From assembly GCF_038002165.1 (NCBI RefSeq), contig NZ_JBBOBR010000001.1, positions 558,001-622,000 on the forward strand: a DNA stretch of 64,000 nucleotides. Reading direction: 5' to 3'. The notes beneath the pieces are model-generated. The model saw only the letters and a list, made by a program, of their open reading frames with translations. It did not search any database and was not told where the DNA came from. Of the stretch, positions 55,117 to 64,000 are shown piece after piece. This DNA comes from Cytobacillus sp. FSL H8-0458. Its GTDB lineage: Bacteria > Bacillota > Bacilli > Bacillales > Cytobacillaceae. Made by a program: the position numbers and the translations under genes. Positions within the stretch are counted from its first letter, which is position 1. Every line of letters begins with the position of its first letter.

Positions 55117-55970
55117 GAACGATTACTGATATAAGAGAAATGCAAAGGATTGCTTTACAGCTTAAGAGGGAAGGAAAAGCAATCGGTTTTGTCCCGACAA
55201 TGGGCTATTTGCATGAAGGCCATCTTTCGTTATTAAAGAATGCCAGGAAAGAAAACGATGTAACAGTGGTCAGCATTTTTGTCAATCCGCTGCAATTTGG
55301 CCCTAAAGAAGATTTAGCGACATACCCAAGGGATCTTGAGCGTGACAGCAGCCTTGCAGAGAGAGAGGGCAGCGATTATCTTTTCTTTCCTTCAGCAGAA
55401 GATATGTATCCTGCAGCAATGTCGGTAACGGCTAAGGTAAAGGAGCGGACAGATGTTTTATGCGGAAAATCACGGCCTGGGCATTTTGATGGTGTTGCCA
55501 CAGTCCTGATAAAACTGTTCAACATTGTTCTGCCGGATAAAGTGTATTTCGGAATGAAGGATGCCCAGCAGGTGGCAGTCGTTGACGGGCTTGTAAGAGA
55601 TTTTAATATTCCAGTGGAGATTGTCCCTGTTCAGACGGTCAGGGAAGAAGATGGTCTTGCTAAGAGCTCCCGGAACGTCCATCTTCTGCCGGCAGAACGC
55701 GACCAGGCCACCGCTCTCCATCAAAGTCTTAAAATGGCGGAGTCTCTAATAGCTGAAGGGGAAAATGATCCCGTGAAGATTCTCAGCATCATCAGGATAT
55801 TTATTGAAAAAAACACAAGCGGGGAAATAGATTATATTGAAATTCTATCCTATCCTGATCTTAAAAAGCTCTCCCGTCTGGAAGAGAAAATCATTATCGC
55901 TATGGCCGTTAAATTCACAAAAGCCCGTTTAATAGATAACGCAATAATATCAGTGAAAAAAGAAAGTTAA
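55113..55970 (+). CDS. panC: Pantothenate synthetase
   Basis: ATP-dependent condensation of pantoate and beta-alanine. 285 residues; nucleotidyltransferase HxGH-type motif in [17 protein letters not shown] (residues 29-45) and the ATP-binding KSSRN segment near residue 187. Translationally coupled to panB. panD follows after 14 bp. Confidence 0.96.
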   Translation: MRTITDIREMQRIALQLKREGKAIGFVPTMGYLHEGHLSLLKNARKENDVTVVSIFVNPLQFGPKEDLATYPRDLERDSSLAEREGSDYLFFPSAEDMYPAAMSVTAKVKERTDVLCGKSRPGHFDGVATVLIKLFNIVLPDKVYFGMKDAQQVAVVDGLVRDFNIPVEIVPVQTVREEDGLAKSSRNVHLLPAERDQATALHQSLKMAESLIAEGENDPVKILSIIRIFIEKNTSGEIDYIEILSYPDLKKLSRLEEKIIIAMAVKFTKARLIDNAIISVKKES

Positions 55971-55984
55971 GGGAGGAAGGCAGC

Positions 55985-56368
55985 ATGTTTCGCACCATGA
56001 TGAATGGCAAGATCCATCGTGCAACAGTAACAGAAGCCAATCTAAATTATGTTGGCAGCATCACAATTGATACGGACATTATTGAAGCGGTAGGAATGGC
56101 ACCCAATGAGAAGGTTCAAATCGTCAATAATAACAATGGTGCAAGATTTGAAACCTATATTATTCCAGGGGAAAGGGGCAGCGGAGTAATCTGCGTGAAT
56201 GGGGCAGCTGCACGTCTTGTTCAGGAAGGCGATATTGTCATTATCATTTCATATGCTCTTGTTCCTGATGAAAAGGTGCCTTATCATGAACCGAAGGTAG
56301 CCATAATGGATAGCAGCAATCGGATCGCTGACATGATACATGCAGAACCGGAAAGTACAGTGCTATAA
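55985..56368 (+). CDS. panD: Aspartate 1-decarboxylase (pyruvoyl enzyme)
   Basis: Makes beta-alanine from aspartate. The 127-residue proenzyme self-cleaves at Gly24-Ser25 (NYVGSITID) to form the pyruvoyl cofactor; residue numbering fits exactly. [12 protein letters not shown] is conserved. AGGGAGGAAGG precedes ATG 55985. Completes the panBCD operon. Confidence 0.97.
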   Translation: MFRTMMNGKIHRATVTEANLNYVGSITIDTDIIEAVGMAPNEKVQIVNNNNGARFETYIIPGERGSGVICVNGAAARLVQEGDIVIIISYALVPDEKVPYHEPKVAIMDSSNRIADMIHAEPESTVL

Positions 56369-56380
56369 TGTATTTTAACT

Positions 56381-56416
56381 AGAGCGGAACTCTTATGGAG
56401 CTTCGGCTCTTTTTTA
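56381..56416 (+). terminator. Terminator of panBCD
   Basis: AGAGC ... GCTCT enclosing GAA/TTC forms an imperfect hairpin followed by TTTTTT. Confidence 0.75.
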
Positions 56417-56536
56417 TAATCGGCAGTGAATAAGGGACCTGAGCAGGTGGAAGAAAATAAAGAGGGAAAAGTATTTGCCTTTTTCTTTTTCCGTTTTTAT
56501 GATACCTTTTGAATGACTGAATATGAGGTGTTAGCC

Positions 56537-59338
56537 ATGGGTAATAAATATGTTGTAGTGGATTTGGAAACAACCGGGAACGCCCCGAAAAAAGGCGATA
56601 AAATAATACAATTCGCTGCTGTGGTAATCGAAAACGGAAAAATTACTGAGCAATACTCCTCCCTTATAAACCCGGAGCAATCTATTCCCCCTTTCATAGA
56701 AGAACTGACAGGTTTGTCAGATGAAATGGTCGAGGATGCTCCGCTTTTTTCGGAGATTGCCCCTAAAGTCCTGACTTTGCTTGAGGGTGCCTATTTTGTG
56801 GCACACAATGTTCTATTTGATTTGTCTTTTTTACAGGAAGAATTGATTGAGGCAGGATATAACGGATTTTACGGCCCTGTTCTCGATACAGTGGAGATGG
56901 CCCGAATTCTTTTTCCCACCGCAGATAGCTACAAATTATCGGATCTTTCACTCCGGGAAGGACTAAATCATGAACGCCCCCATCAGGCAGACAGCGATGC
57001 ATATGTTACCGCTGAGCTCCTGTTAATATTATTAAACAAGGTTAAAAACCTTCCTAATACCACCATAGAACGGCTGCATAAGCTGTCTGGAGGCTTAAAG
57101 AGTGATCTTGATATATTATTGGACGAGCACATTTTAATTAATAATAGCAAGATTGAGCAACTGGCAGATGATATTGAAGTTCACAGAGGAGTTGCTTTAA
57201 AAAAAGGAACGGAACGACAGGAATCTGCAGGATCCGGACTACAGGACTTTCCTTTCCGTGAAGAGGAAAAACAGGCATTGTTCGTTAAAGCTTTCCCGTC
57301 CTATGAAAAAAGGCATGGCCAGTTTATCATGATGGATTCGGTTTATGAAGCCTTCAAAAATAAACAGCATTCATTAATAGAGGCAGGAACTGGTGTTGGG
57401 AAATCCCTGGCATACCTTGTTCCGGCGGCTTTACATGCAAAGGAGAGCGGCAGAACTGTCATTATCAGTACATATACAACACAGCTGCAGGAGCAGCTGC
57501 TTTCAAAGGATGTTCCTCTGCTGCAAAAAATGCTTTCATTCCCGCTTAGTACTGTATTGCTGAAGGGGAGAAGCCACTATATCAGCCTAGCGAAGTTCGT
57601 TCAAACACTGAGAGATGATGAAGATAATTATGATACAATCCTCAGCAAAATGCAGATTCTTGTATGGCTCCTGGAGACTGACACTGGTGATATTGATGAA
57701 TTAAACCTGTCAAGCGGCGGGATGATTTACTGGGGCAGAATAAAGAATGATGAAACAGCTTTTTTGCAGGATAAGTCGTGGCTATCGAGAGATTTTTATC
57801 TGAGGGCAAGAAAGGAAGCACAAAAGGCAGATATCATTATTACGAATCATTCACTGCTATTAACGGATCTTACAGCAGGTAATGCTATTTTGCCGGAGTT
57901 CAGCCATGTGGTGATCGATGAGGGGCATCATTTTGTTAAGGCTTCCGGGAAACATTTCGGAAACAAGCTGGATTATTTATCAGTGCGGCTGATGCTTGGA
58001 CAAATTGGAATGATGGAACAGAAACAGCTCTACTATAAGCTTGAGAAGCTGGTGGAAGAGAAAGCAGGGACACGGGATGATTTCATGCATTCTTTTGAAG
58101 TCAACCAATTAATAGCTGATATTCTTCATGAAATGGATGAATTGTTCAGAGTTATAGCGATGTATGCTAAGAAGTACAATAAAGCCAAAAAAAGCGTAAA
58201 TCGAATTTCAGTGAGATTTAATAAAAGTGCTGCCAATAAGGAAACGAAGGCTGTATTAGCGGGTGCCGAACGTTTTGGATTTATGCTTAAGGATTTAATC
58301 CAGGCCATAGACAGTCGTGTATGCGCAGTTTCAGCAATTAAATCGGCCCTTTCTCTTGAGGAAAAGGCATTAATGGAGGAAGTGGCTTCTATTTTGGATG
58401 ATTTGCGGGATATGAATGAAGATTTAAAGCATATCTTTCATTTGCCAGCCGCCGAATTTGTTGTATGGATAGAAATGGATACGCGCGCAGCACAAAATGC
58501 CACAACGGTTTATGCACAGCCTGTATCGGTTTCTGATTATCTCAAAGATCAATTCTTCAGCCAAAAGGAAAGTGCGGTCATTACATCTGCCACTTTATCT
58601 GTAAAAAATTCCTTTAGCTTTATCGTAAAAGAATTAGGGCTGGAGGAACAGCAATGCACTCTGAAGCAAATTCAATCTCCTTTTGATTATCAGAATCAGG
58701 TTAAGCTCGTGGTTTCTGATGATTTGCCAGAAGTTAATGCAGTACCGCTCGAGGAGTATGTGGCATCCATTACCGAGCATATTATTTCAATTGCGGAAGC
58801 AGCAAAGGGAAGAATGCTGATTCTTTTCACTTCACATGAAATGTTAAGGAAAACCCATGAGCTTATCAAGGAATCTGGGTTTCTGGAGGACTATGCTATC
58901 TTCGCTCAGGGTGTGACAAGCGGGAGCAGGTCAAGGCTAACGAGAAATTTCCAGCGTTTTGATAAAGCCATCCTCCTAGGGACAAGCAGCTTTTGGGAAG
59001 GTGTGGATATCCCGGGTGAGGATCTTTCCTGTCTTGTTATTGTAAGACTGCCTTTTTCACCGCCTGATGAACCGATGGCACAGGCTAAAAATGAGCAAAT
59101 TGCCAATAAAGGAAAAAATCCGTTTTCCGAATACTCATTGCCCGAGGCAATTATCCGTTTTAAGCAGGGGGTAGGGAGATTAATCCGAACAAGTTCCGAC
59201 AGGGGGGTCATCGTAATATTTGACCGGAGAATCATCACCGCAAGATATGGGAAAGCATTCCTGGATTCCATTCCGCCCATTCCTGTCGAGAAAAGCAATA
59301 TTGATGAAATTGTTGATTTGATTAATAATTGGCTATAA
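56537..59338 (+). CDS. dinG: DinG-family helicase/exonuclease
   Basis: A 933-residue protein: an N-terminal DnaQ-like 3'-5' exonuclease domain (about 5-165) with VVDLETTG and HQADSDAYVT motifs, and an XPD-like helicase domain (about 255-925) with Walker A AGTGVGKSLAY, Walker B VIDEGHH and motif VI QGVGRLIRT. The FeS cysteines of E. coli DinG/XPD are not evident, as in Gram-positive DinG proteins that act mainly as nucleases. GAGGTG at 56525-56530 sets ATG 56537; the ATG at 56513 has no ribosome site. Confidence 0.94.
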   Translation: MGNKYVVVDLETTGNAPKKGDKIIQFAAVVIENGKITEQYSSLINPEQSIPPFIEELTGLSDEMVEDAPLFSEIAPKVLTLLEGAYFVAHNVLFDLSFLQEELIEAGYNGFYGPVLDTVEMARILFPTADSYKLSDLSLREGLNHERPHQADSDAYVTAELLLILLNKVKNLPNTTIERLHKLSGGLKSDLDILLDEHILINNSKIEQLADDIEVHRGVALKKGTERQESAGSGLQDFPFREEEKQALFVKAFPSYEKRHGQFIMMDSVYEAFKNKQHSLIEAGTGVGKSLAYLVPAALHAKESGRTVIISTYTTQLQEQLLSKDVPLLQKMLSFPLSTVLLKGRSHYISLAKFVQTLRDDEDNYDTILSKMQILVWLLETDTGDIDELNLSSGGMIYWGRIKNDETAFLQDKSWLSRDFYLRARKEAQKADIIITNHSLLLTDLTAGNAILPEFSHVVIDEGHHFVKASGKHFGNKLDYLSVRLMLGQIGMMEQKQLYYKLEKLVEEKAGTRDDFMHSFEVNQLIADILHEMDELFRVIAMYAKKYNKAKKSVNRISVRFNKSAANKETKAVLAGAERFGFMLKDLIQAIDSRVCAVSAIKSALSLEEKALMEEVASILDDLRDMNEDLKHIFHLPAAEFVVWIEMDTRAAQNATTVYAQPVSVSDYLKDQFFSQKESAVITSATLSVKNSFSFIVKELGLEEQQCTLKQIQSPFDYQNQVKLVVSDDLPEVNAVPLEEYVASITEHIISIAEAAKGRMLILFTSHEMLRKTHELIKESGFLEDYAIFAQGVTSGSRSRLTRNFQRFDKAILLGTSSFWEGVDIPGEDLSCLVIVRLPFSPPDEPMAQAKNEQIANKGKNPFSEYSLPEAIIRFKQGVGRLIRTSSDRGVIVIFDRRIITARYGKAFLDSIPPIPVEKSNIDEIVDLINNWL

Positions 59339-59485
59339 ACGTTTTATGTATTTTCACTTTCATTCCTTTATGATGAACAAAGGTCTGTAATGCAGGATAA
59401 ATTTAGATGATTAACACATTATAAATTTGTTGGGTTTTAATAAACCCTCAGTCTGCTTTTGTTTCAATGTAGGAGGAATGGAAAG

Positions 59486-60334
59486 ATGAACGTGCTGTTC
59501 GCCTTTATGCTGCTGTTTGCGAATTGGTATTACATACCGAAAGATTCACCGGCAGTTCCTGTTAAAGTGGAAAGTATTGACCTAAAACTAAAAAGTGATG
59601 AACTGGCTTTTACGTTTTTTTCTCTAACTGATGGCGAGTCTGCCTTAATACATCATGAAAATGACGAAAAAGTCCTAATTAACACCGGTGGGCAAGGAAC
59701 AGAGGGAGAATTAAAGAAGCTACTGGAATTATATGGCGTTAATCAGATTTCAGCAGTTATCCTGACAAATGAGGAACTATATAATAAGGCAAGCCTTAAA
59801 TGGCTGATCAAAAACTTCGGGGTAAGGGAAATTATAGCGAATAAATCTGCCCTTTCAGAGCTGAAGGCTGAAAAAGGAATAGGTGATCTGGATTTACATG
59901 CCTGGAATCAGAATACGAAGCAGCAGCTTTTTCCGGGATTTCATGCAGAAGTTCTATATGAAGGCAGTGACCTGGGGGAAGGAATGGATATTTCTTTTAC
60001 ATTCGAAAGACATCGGATGTTGTTTATGAACTCGACAAGTCCGGAAGCTAAAGAATCTCTCATGGGAAAAGAGTTATCGAATGTTAATATTGTTAAACTT
60101 CCTGCATTTGGAAGGGCTGGCTCTATATCAGAAGAGATGATCAAACATCTGGATCCCCAGATCGCTATTCTTTTTTATAGACCATCCATAAAACATGACT
60201 CGGATCTGTTCCGACTGTTAAATGATGCCTGGGTTGATGTATATTATACAAGAAAGCACGGAACCATCACCATTAAATTTACAGACGTTAACTATGAGCT
60301 ATTTACGATTTTCCAGGGTGAGGAGTTCAAATAA
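59486..60334 (+). CDS. ComEC-type metallo-beta-lactamase-like protein without metal ligands
   Basis: A 282-residue protein with an N-terminal signal anchor (about 1-18) and an extracytoplasmic domain with the strand order of the ComEC/Rec2 beta-lactamase domain: LAFTFFSLTDGESALI, KVLINTGG, ISAVILTNEELYN, MLFMNST, KLPAFGRAGS. In the active family these read LDVGQGD, LIDTGG, LTHxxxDH, LxxGD and HHGS. N66 replaces Asp, T94-N95 replaces the HxxxDH entry, and the last histidines are also gone, so metal hydrolysis is unlikely. AGGAGGA at 59471-59477 sets ATG 59486. Not at this site in B. subtilis. Its role may be binding; unknown. Confidence 0.75.
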   Translation: MNVLFAFMLLFANWYYIPKDSPAVPVKVESIDLKLKSDELAFTFFSLTDGESALIHHENDEKVLINTGGQGTEGELKKLLELYGVNQISAVILTNEELYNKASLKWLIKNFGVREIIANKSALSELKAEKGIGDLDLHAWNQNTKQQLFPGFHAEVLYEGSDLGEGMDISFTFERHRMLFMNSTSPEAKESLMGKELSNVNIVKLPAFGRAGSISEEMIKHLDPQIAILFYRPSIKHDSDLFRLLNDAWVDVYYTRKHGTITIKFTDVNYELFTIFQGEEFK

Positions 60335-60346
60335 ACCGAAAATTAA

Positions 60347-60393
60347 CCTTCACGAAAAATTCCCAGGGAAGATTTTGTGAAGGCAATTATTTT
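60347..60393 (+). terminator. Terminator of the beta-lactamase-like gene
   Basis: CCTTCAC (60347-60353) pairs with GTGAAGG (60377-60383), extended by AAAAT/ATTTT after a bulge, followed by AATTATTTTT. Confidence 0.8.
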
Positions 60394-60636
60394 TGCGGCT
60401 AATTCATGTCACTCAGCTAACTTCTTTCCTCTTGAAAAGGCAGGAAACGAAAAAGCTGCGCTTATGGCGCAGCATGACGTGGTGGACCAGAAGAAAATTT
60501 GTTATTGTTTTAATACCAGTTAATCAGTTCTGCTGTTATACTGTTACTGAGATTTATTTCTTTGTAAAATTAGTTTAACCTTAATGGTTGGGTATATAAG
60601 TTACAAATATTGTAGAGGCTGAGGAGGAATTCCAGA
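60394..60636 (+). other. Non-coding region before ypmA with two hairpins
   Basis: About 240 bp without a supported gene. TTTCCT/AGGAAA (60425-60448) and GCTGCGC/GCGCAGC (60455-60473) hairpins stand next to each other and neither has a T-run. The rest is AT-rich leader; a possible promoter cannot be fixed. Confidence 0.4.
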
Positions 60637-60807
60637 ATGGAAAGCAAAATTGAGGTTTTATCTACGGTGAAGATCCAGCAAAGCCCGGATCTGTATAAAA
60701 TTGTTGATGCACTGAACAGAACGTTAAAAGAAAAAGACTTGATGTTCGGGTTGGCGCTTGATCAGGAAGACCAAAATAAAGCTATTTTTACGATTTATCG
60801 TACATAA
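60637..60807 (+). CDS. ypmA: YpmA (DUF4264) small protein
   Basis: A 56-residue protein starting MESKIEVLSTVKI and ending KAIFTIYRT, readily recognised as YpmA from near identity with the B. subtilis sequence I recall. It has the compact alpha/beta pattern of a small ACT/ferredoxin-like fold. GAGGAGGAATTCCAGA precedes ATG 60637. ypmB follows after 15 bp, so ypmA-ypmB-aspB form an operon. Function unknown. Confidence 0.92.
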   Translation: MESKIEVLSTVKIQQSPDLYKIVDALNRTLKEKDLMFGLALDQEDQNKAIFTIYRT

Positions 60808-60822
60808 AAGAGTGATGGAGAC

Positions 60823-61296
60823 ATGAAAAAAGTATTATGGGGTATCATTATTCTGCTTGTCATAAGCATTGGAGCAGGCTCTTTCATTTATTTTAACAGC
60901 ATGAAGCCAGTGAGGGCAGCAGAATCAAAGGCAGTTGAGCTGGCGAAACAGGAAACGGATCTTGCTGAAGCTCGTGACTTCAATTTATATCATGGGAATG
61001 AAACCTTCTATGTGATCGAAGGTAAAGACCATGATGGTACAAGCATATATGTGTGGGTTCCGGAAAAAAAGGGGAAAATCGTCTCACTGAAGCAATCTGA
61101 TGGAATTTCCAAAAATGAAGCCATTAACAGACTTAAACAGGAGAAAAAATCTGCTGAGATCATGTCTGTACGGCTGGGGATGGAGAAAAATATTCCATTA
61201 TGGGAAGTTCATTACCGTTCCGGCAGTAATTTAATAAATTATTACTATATAGATTTTAAAACAGGGGAATGGCTGAAAAAAATTGAAAACCTGTAG
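60823..61296 (+). CDS. ypmB: YpmB, membrane-anchored PepSY-type protein
   Basis: A 157-residue protein with one N-terminal membrane anchor (about 5-25) and an extracytoplasmic PepSY-like domain (about 33-155, two alpha/beta units: AVELAKQETDLAEARDFNLYHG and SKNEAINRLKQEKKSAEIMSV). It shares the fold type seen in YpeB's C-terminal half, but there is no evidence of a common role. Between ypmA and aspB in B. subtilis too. Confidence 0.9.
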   Translation: MKKVLWGIIILLVISIGAGSFIYFNSMKPVRAAESKAVELAKQETDLAEARDFNLYHGNETFYVIEGKDHDGTSIYVWVPEKKGKIVSLKQSDGISKNEAINRLKQEKKSAEIMSVRLGMEKNIPLWEVHYRSGSNLINYYYIDFKTGEWLKKIENL

Positions 61297-61347
61297 CCTT
61301 AGGCAATCACCGCCACAGTGCAGGAGAAAATCGGGAGGAAACAAGCA

Positions 61348-62538
61348 ATGGAGATTCAATTGGCACAAAGAGTAAAAGCATTAACACCATCAACAACTCT
61401 GGCAATCACTGCTAAAGCAAAAGAGCTAAAGGCCCAGGGACATGATGTTATCGGATTGGGAGCAGGCGAGCCGGATTTTAATACGCCTCAGCATATCATT
61501 GATGCTGCCGTGAAATCCATGAATGAGGGACATACAAAATATACACCATCGGCAGGTCTTCCAGCATTAAAGAAAGAAATCGCAAACAAGTTTAAAAAAG
61601 ATCAGGGACTTGAATATGATGCTTCACAAATCATCGTAACCAATGGGGCAAAGCATGGCTTATATACACTGTTCCAGGTCTTGCTGAATGAAGGGGATGA
61701 AGTCATTATCCCGATTCCATATTGGGTCAGCTATCCAGAACAGGTTAAACTAGCCGGGGGTGTTCCTGTTTATGCAGAGGGAAGAGAAGAAAATGACTTT
61801 AAAATCACTCCGGAGCAGCTGGCCAAAAGCATAACTGACAAAACCAAGGCAGTTATTATCAACTCTCCAAGCAACCCGACTGGCATGCTTTATTCTGCAG
61901 AGGAATTAAAGGAGCTTGGAGAGGTATGTTTAAAGCATAATGTTCTGATCATTTCTGATGAAATTTATGAAAAACTGGTTTATGGCAGCCATCAGCATAC
62001 TTCGATTGCTGAGCTTTCACCTGAGCTTAAGGAACAAACCATTATTATCAACGGGGTATCCAAATCTCATTCTATGACAGGCTGGAGAATTGGATATGCT
62101 GCAGGCAATAAGAGTATTATCAAAGCTATGACCAACCTTGCCAGCCACAGTACATCCAACCCGACAACAACAGCACAATATGGCTCAATTGCTGCATATG
62201 CCGGGCCGCAGGATACACTGAAAGAAATGAGAGAAGCATTCGAACATCGACTAAACGTTATATATAATAAATTAATCAGCATTCCAGGCTTTACCTGTGT
62301 AAAGCCACAAGGAGCATTTTATCTGTTTCCTAATGTAAAAAAGGCAGCAGAATTGACCGGATTTGCGAGTGTTGATGAATTTGTGGAGGCGCTTCTGGAG
62401 GAAGCGATGGTTGCAGTCATTCCTGGATCTGGTTTTGGCGCTCCGGACAATATCCGTTTATCCTATGCAACTTCTCTTGAGTTATTAGAAAAGGCAGTGG
62501 AACGGATGCACGGATTTGTTGAAAAGAACTTAAAATAA
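61348..62538 (+). CDS. aspB: Aspartate aminotransferase AspB
   Basis: PLP-dependent class I aminotransferase interconverting aspartate/2-oxoglutarate and oxaloacetate/glutamate. 396 residues with GLGAGEPDFNTP, NSPSNPTGMLY and the PLP-lysine segment GVSKSHSMTGWRIGYAAG (near residue 238). GGGAGGA at 61333-61339 fixes ATG 61348; the frame is open 10 codons upstream. With asparaginase and asnS in the window it belongs to aspartate-family metabolism. Confidence 0.96.
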   Translation: MEIQLAQRVKALTPSTTLAITAKAKELKAQGHDVIGLGAGEPDFNTPQHIIDAAVKSMNEGHTKYTPSAGLPALKKEIANKFKKDQGLEYDASQIIVTNGAKHGLYTLFQVLLNEGDEVIIPIPYWVSYPEQVKLAGGVPVYAEGREENDFKITPEQLAKSITDKTKAVIINSPSNPTGMLYSAEELKELGEVCLKHNVLIISDEIYEKLVYGSHQHTSIAELSPELKEQTIIINGVSKSHSMTGWRIGYAAGNKSIIKAMTNLASHSTSNPTTTAQYGSIAAYAGPQDTLKEMREAFEHRLNVIYNKLISIPGFTCVKPQGAFYLFPNVKKAAELTGFASVDEFVEALLEEAMVAVIPGSGFGAPDNIRLSYATSLELLEKAVERMHGFVEKNLK

Positions 62539-62550
62539 TAGTGAAACGGG

Positions 62551-62578
62551 AGAGCCGGATCGTATCCGGCTTCCTTCT
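62551..62578 (+). terminator. Terminator of ypmA-ypmB-aspB
   Basis: AGCCGGAT pairs with ATCCGGCT around CGT, followed by TCCTTCT; the T-tract is modest. Confidence 0.75.
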
Positions 62579-62606
62579 ATGTTTTCAGCCTAATTAGAGC
62601 GTTTTA

Positions 62607-62635
62607 TTGCTTGTCAATGTGCTTGAAGGTATAAT
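62607..62635 (+). promoter_or_regulatory. Sigma-A promoter of asnS
   Basis: TTGCTT (62607-62612), 17-bp spacer, TATAAT (62630-62635), about 55 bp before the TTG start; the short leader leaves no room for a T-box. Confidence 0.65.
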
Positions 62636-62689
62636 ATATAGCGATACATAAGAAGTGATTGCTTAGATTTTTTTGGAGGGAAACTTAAA

Positions 62690-63985
62690 TTGATAAAAAC
62701 GACAATTTCTCAAGTTCATAAATATGTTGACCAGGAAGTTACCATCGGTGCTTGGATTGCCAACAAGCGTTCAAGCGGGAAGATTGCGTTTTTGCAGCTG
62801 CGCGATGGTACAGGATTTATTCAAGGTGTTGTAGTAAAAGCGGAAGTGCCGGAGGAAATCTTTCAAGGTGCTAAAACAGTCACACAGGAATCTTCCGTAT
62901 ATGTAACGGGCAGAATCCAAAAGGACGAGCGTTCTCCTTTTGGATTTGAAATGCTGGTTACAGGCCTTGAAGTTCTTCATCAGGCTGTCGATTATCCTAT
63001 TACGCCAAAAGAGCATGGAACTGAATTCCTCATGGATAATCGCCACTTGTGGCTGCGGTCCCGCCGTCAGCATGCAGTGATGAAAATCAGAAATGAAATT
63101 ATCCGGGCAACTTATGAGTTTTTCAATGAGCAAGGGTTTTCCAAGGTTGACCCGCCAATTCTGACGGGCAGCGCACCGGAAGGCACGTCCGAGCTTTTTG
63201 CGACCAAGTATTTTGATGAAGATGCTTATTTATCCCAAAGCGGCCAGCTTTATATGGAAGCAGCTGCGATGGCTCTTGGAAGAGTATTTTCATTCGGGCC
63301 GACTTTCCGTGCTGAAAAATCAAAAACCCGCCGTCATTTAATCGAATTTTGGATGATTGAACCTGAAATGGCTTTCTGTGAATTTGATGAAAACTTAAAG
63401 GTTCAGGAAGAATATGTTGCTCATATTGTTCAGTCCGTACTTAAGAATTGTTCAATTGAACTTAAAACACTTGGCCGTGATACAGAGAAGCTTGAGAGAA
63501 TTACGGCTCCATTCCCGCGCATAACGTATGATGAAGCAATTAAGTTTCTTCAGGAAAAAGGCTTCGATGATATTCAGTGGGGAGACGACTTTGGAGCACC
63601 GCATGAGACAGCTATTGCAGAAAGCTATGATAAGCCAGTCTTTATCACGCACTATCCAACTTCACTGAAGCCTTTCTATATGCAGCCGGATCCTTCAAGA
63701 GAAGATGTTGTACTATGTGCCGACTTGATTGCACCTGAAGGATATGGAGAAATCATCGGCGGCTCTGAGCGGATACATGATTATGACCTGCTTAAGCAGC
63801 GAATTGATGAGCATAATTTAGATTTGGATGCTTACAAGTGGTATCTGGAGCTTCGCCAATACGGTTCAGTGCCTCATTCCGGATTTGGTCTTGGACTTGA
63901 AAGAACAGTTGCCTGGATTAGCGGCGTCGAGCATGTACGTGAAACAATTCCGTTCCCTCGATTATTAAACCGTCTATATCCATAA
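62690..63985 (+). CDS. asnS: Asparaginyl-tRNA synthetase
   Basis: Charges tRNA-Asn. 431 residues of a class IIb synthetase: OB-fold anticodon domain (about 5-100, [20 protein letters not shown]), motif 1 region and [11 protein letters not shown], motif 2 [21 protein letters not shown] and motif 3 [12 protein letters not shown]. The TTG start at 62690 is 9 nt after GGAGGG. The gene ends 15 bp before the right edge. Confidence 0.96.
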   Translation: MIKTTISQVHKYVDQEVTIGAWIANKRSSGKIAFLQLRDGTGFIQGVVVKAEVPEEIFQGAKTVTQESSVYVTGRIQKDERSPFGFEMLVTGLEVLHQAVDYPITPKEHGTEFLMDNRHLWLRSRRQHAVMKIRNEIIRATYEFFNEQGFSKVDPPILTGSAPEGTSELFATKYFDEDAYLSQSGQLYMEAAAMALGRVFSFGPTFRAEKSKTRRHLIEFWMIEPEMAFCEFDENLKVQEEYVAHIVQSVLKNCSIELKTLGRDTEKLERITAPFPRITYDEAIKFLQEKGFDDIQWGDDFGAPHETAIAESYDKPVFITHYPTSLKPFYMQPDPSREDVVLCADLIAPEGYGEIIGGSERIHDYDLLKQRIDEHNLDLDAYKWYLELRQYGSVPHSGFGLGLERTVAWISGVEHVRETIPFPRLLNRLYP

Positions 63986-64000
63986 TGAAAATGAATTAAT

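Noticed and set aside
60393-60578. 61-codon frame in the gap before ypmA
   Set aside because: It spans a terminator end and two hairpins, lacks a ribosome site and has no recognisable protein character.
62539-62689. T-box leader before asnS (also considered for hisC and aspB)
   Set aside because: Leaders are too short and I found no AGGGTGGNACCGCG-type T-box sequence.

Overview
This window is a stretch of low-GC, endospore-forming Firmicute chromosome, almost certainly from a member of the Bacillaceae. The clearest reason is gene order. From ypbF to asnS it follows the Bacillus subtilis ypbF-mecB-gudB-ypdA-sleB-ypeB-ypfA-cmk-ypfD-fni-yphA/B-der-gpsA-spoIVA-hbs-folE-mtrB-hepS-menG-hepT-ndk-cheR-aro-hisC-tyrA-aroE-ypiABF-qcrABC-ypjABCD-dapB-mgsA-bshB1-bshA-cca-birA-panBCD-dinG-ypmAB-aspB-asnS segment nearly gene for gene. 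Spore genes (cotJABC, sleB, ypeB, spoIVA, ypjB), bacillithiol genes and strong GGAGG ribosome sites with ATG, GTG and TTG starts fit this. A Cytobacillus/Mesobacillus/Priestia-like genus is a guess. No rRNA, tRNA, CRISPR array, prophage or transposase gene was seen.

Layout. 1-4.9 kb: the tail of ypbF, a divergent sporulation operon cotJABC, a two-CBS plus ACT-like protein, a small membrane protein, metallophosphoesterase ypbG, and a MerR regulator with a B12-binding domain. The cotJ operon, the CBS-ACT gene and the MerR gene are not at this place in B. subtilis. 4.9-13.5 kb: mecB, glutamate dehydrogenase, bacillithiol-disulfide reductase ypdA, an asparaginase on the minus strand, prsW, the cortex-lytic pair sleB-ypeB, c-di-GMP receptor ypfA and ypfB. 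13.6-22.5 kb: cmk-plsC, S1 protein, fni, ypzI, the yphA-yphB(seaA)-capping subunit cluster, der and gpsA. 22.7-31.8 kb: yphE, yphF, spoIVA, hbs, folE, mtrB, hepS-menG-hepT, ndk and cheR. 32-38.4 kb: the aromatic amino acid block aroF-aroB-aroH, hisC, tyrA-aroE, without the trp genes that sit inside it in B. subtilis. 38.8-48.2 kb: an amidohydrolase-like protein without active-site residues, ypiA, ypiB, ypiF, the menaquinol:cytochrome c reductase qcrABC, ypjA, ypjB, a YugP-like metallopeptidase and ypjC. 48.4-64 kb: ypjD, the tightly overlapping dapB-mgsA-bshB1-bshA-cca-birA operon, panBCD, dinG, a metallo-beta-lactamase-like protein without metal ligands, ypmA-ypmB, aspB and asnS.

How the genes work together. 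Isoprenoid and respiratory chain genes recur: Fni makes DMAPP, HepS/HepT make the heptaprenyl tail, MenG finishes menaquinone, chorismate for it comes from AroF, and QcrABC oxidises menaquinol. Bacillithiol synthesis (BshA, BshB1) and recycling (YpdA) are both present. Sporulation, germination and coat functions are spread among the housekeeping genes.

The non-coding part is the more unusual part. A repeat family with inverted ends occurs four times, two copies flanking ypjB. There is a second large structured repeat before der and a 52-bp tandem repeat after spoIVA. Several leaders combine hairpins with promoters or ribosome sites (2345-2381, hepS, hbs). A consensus cre lies upstream of glutamate dehydrogenase. 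I see no entirely new multi-gene system. The best candidates for under-described biology are the repeat family, the B12-MerR regulator and the two apparent pseudoenzymes.
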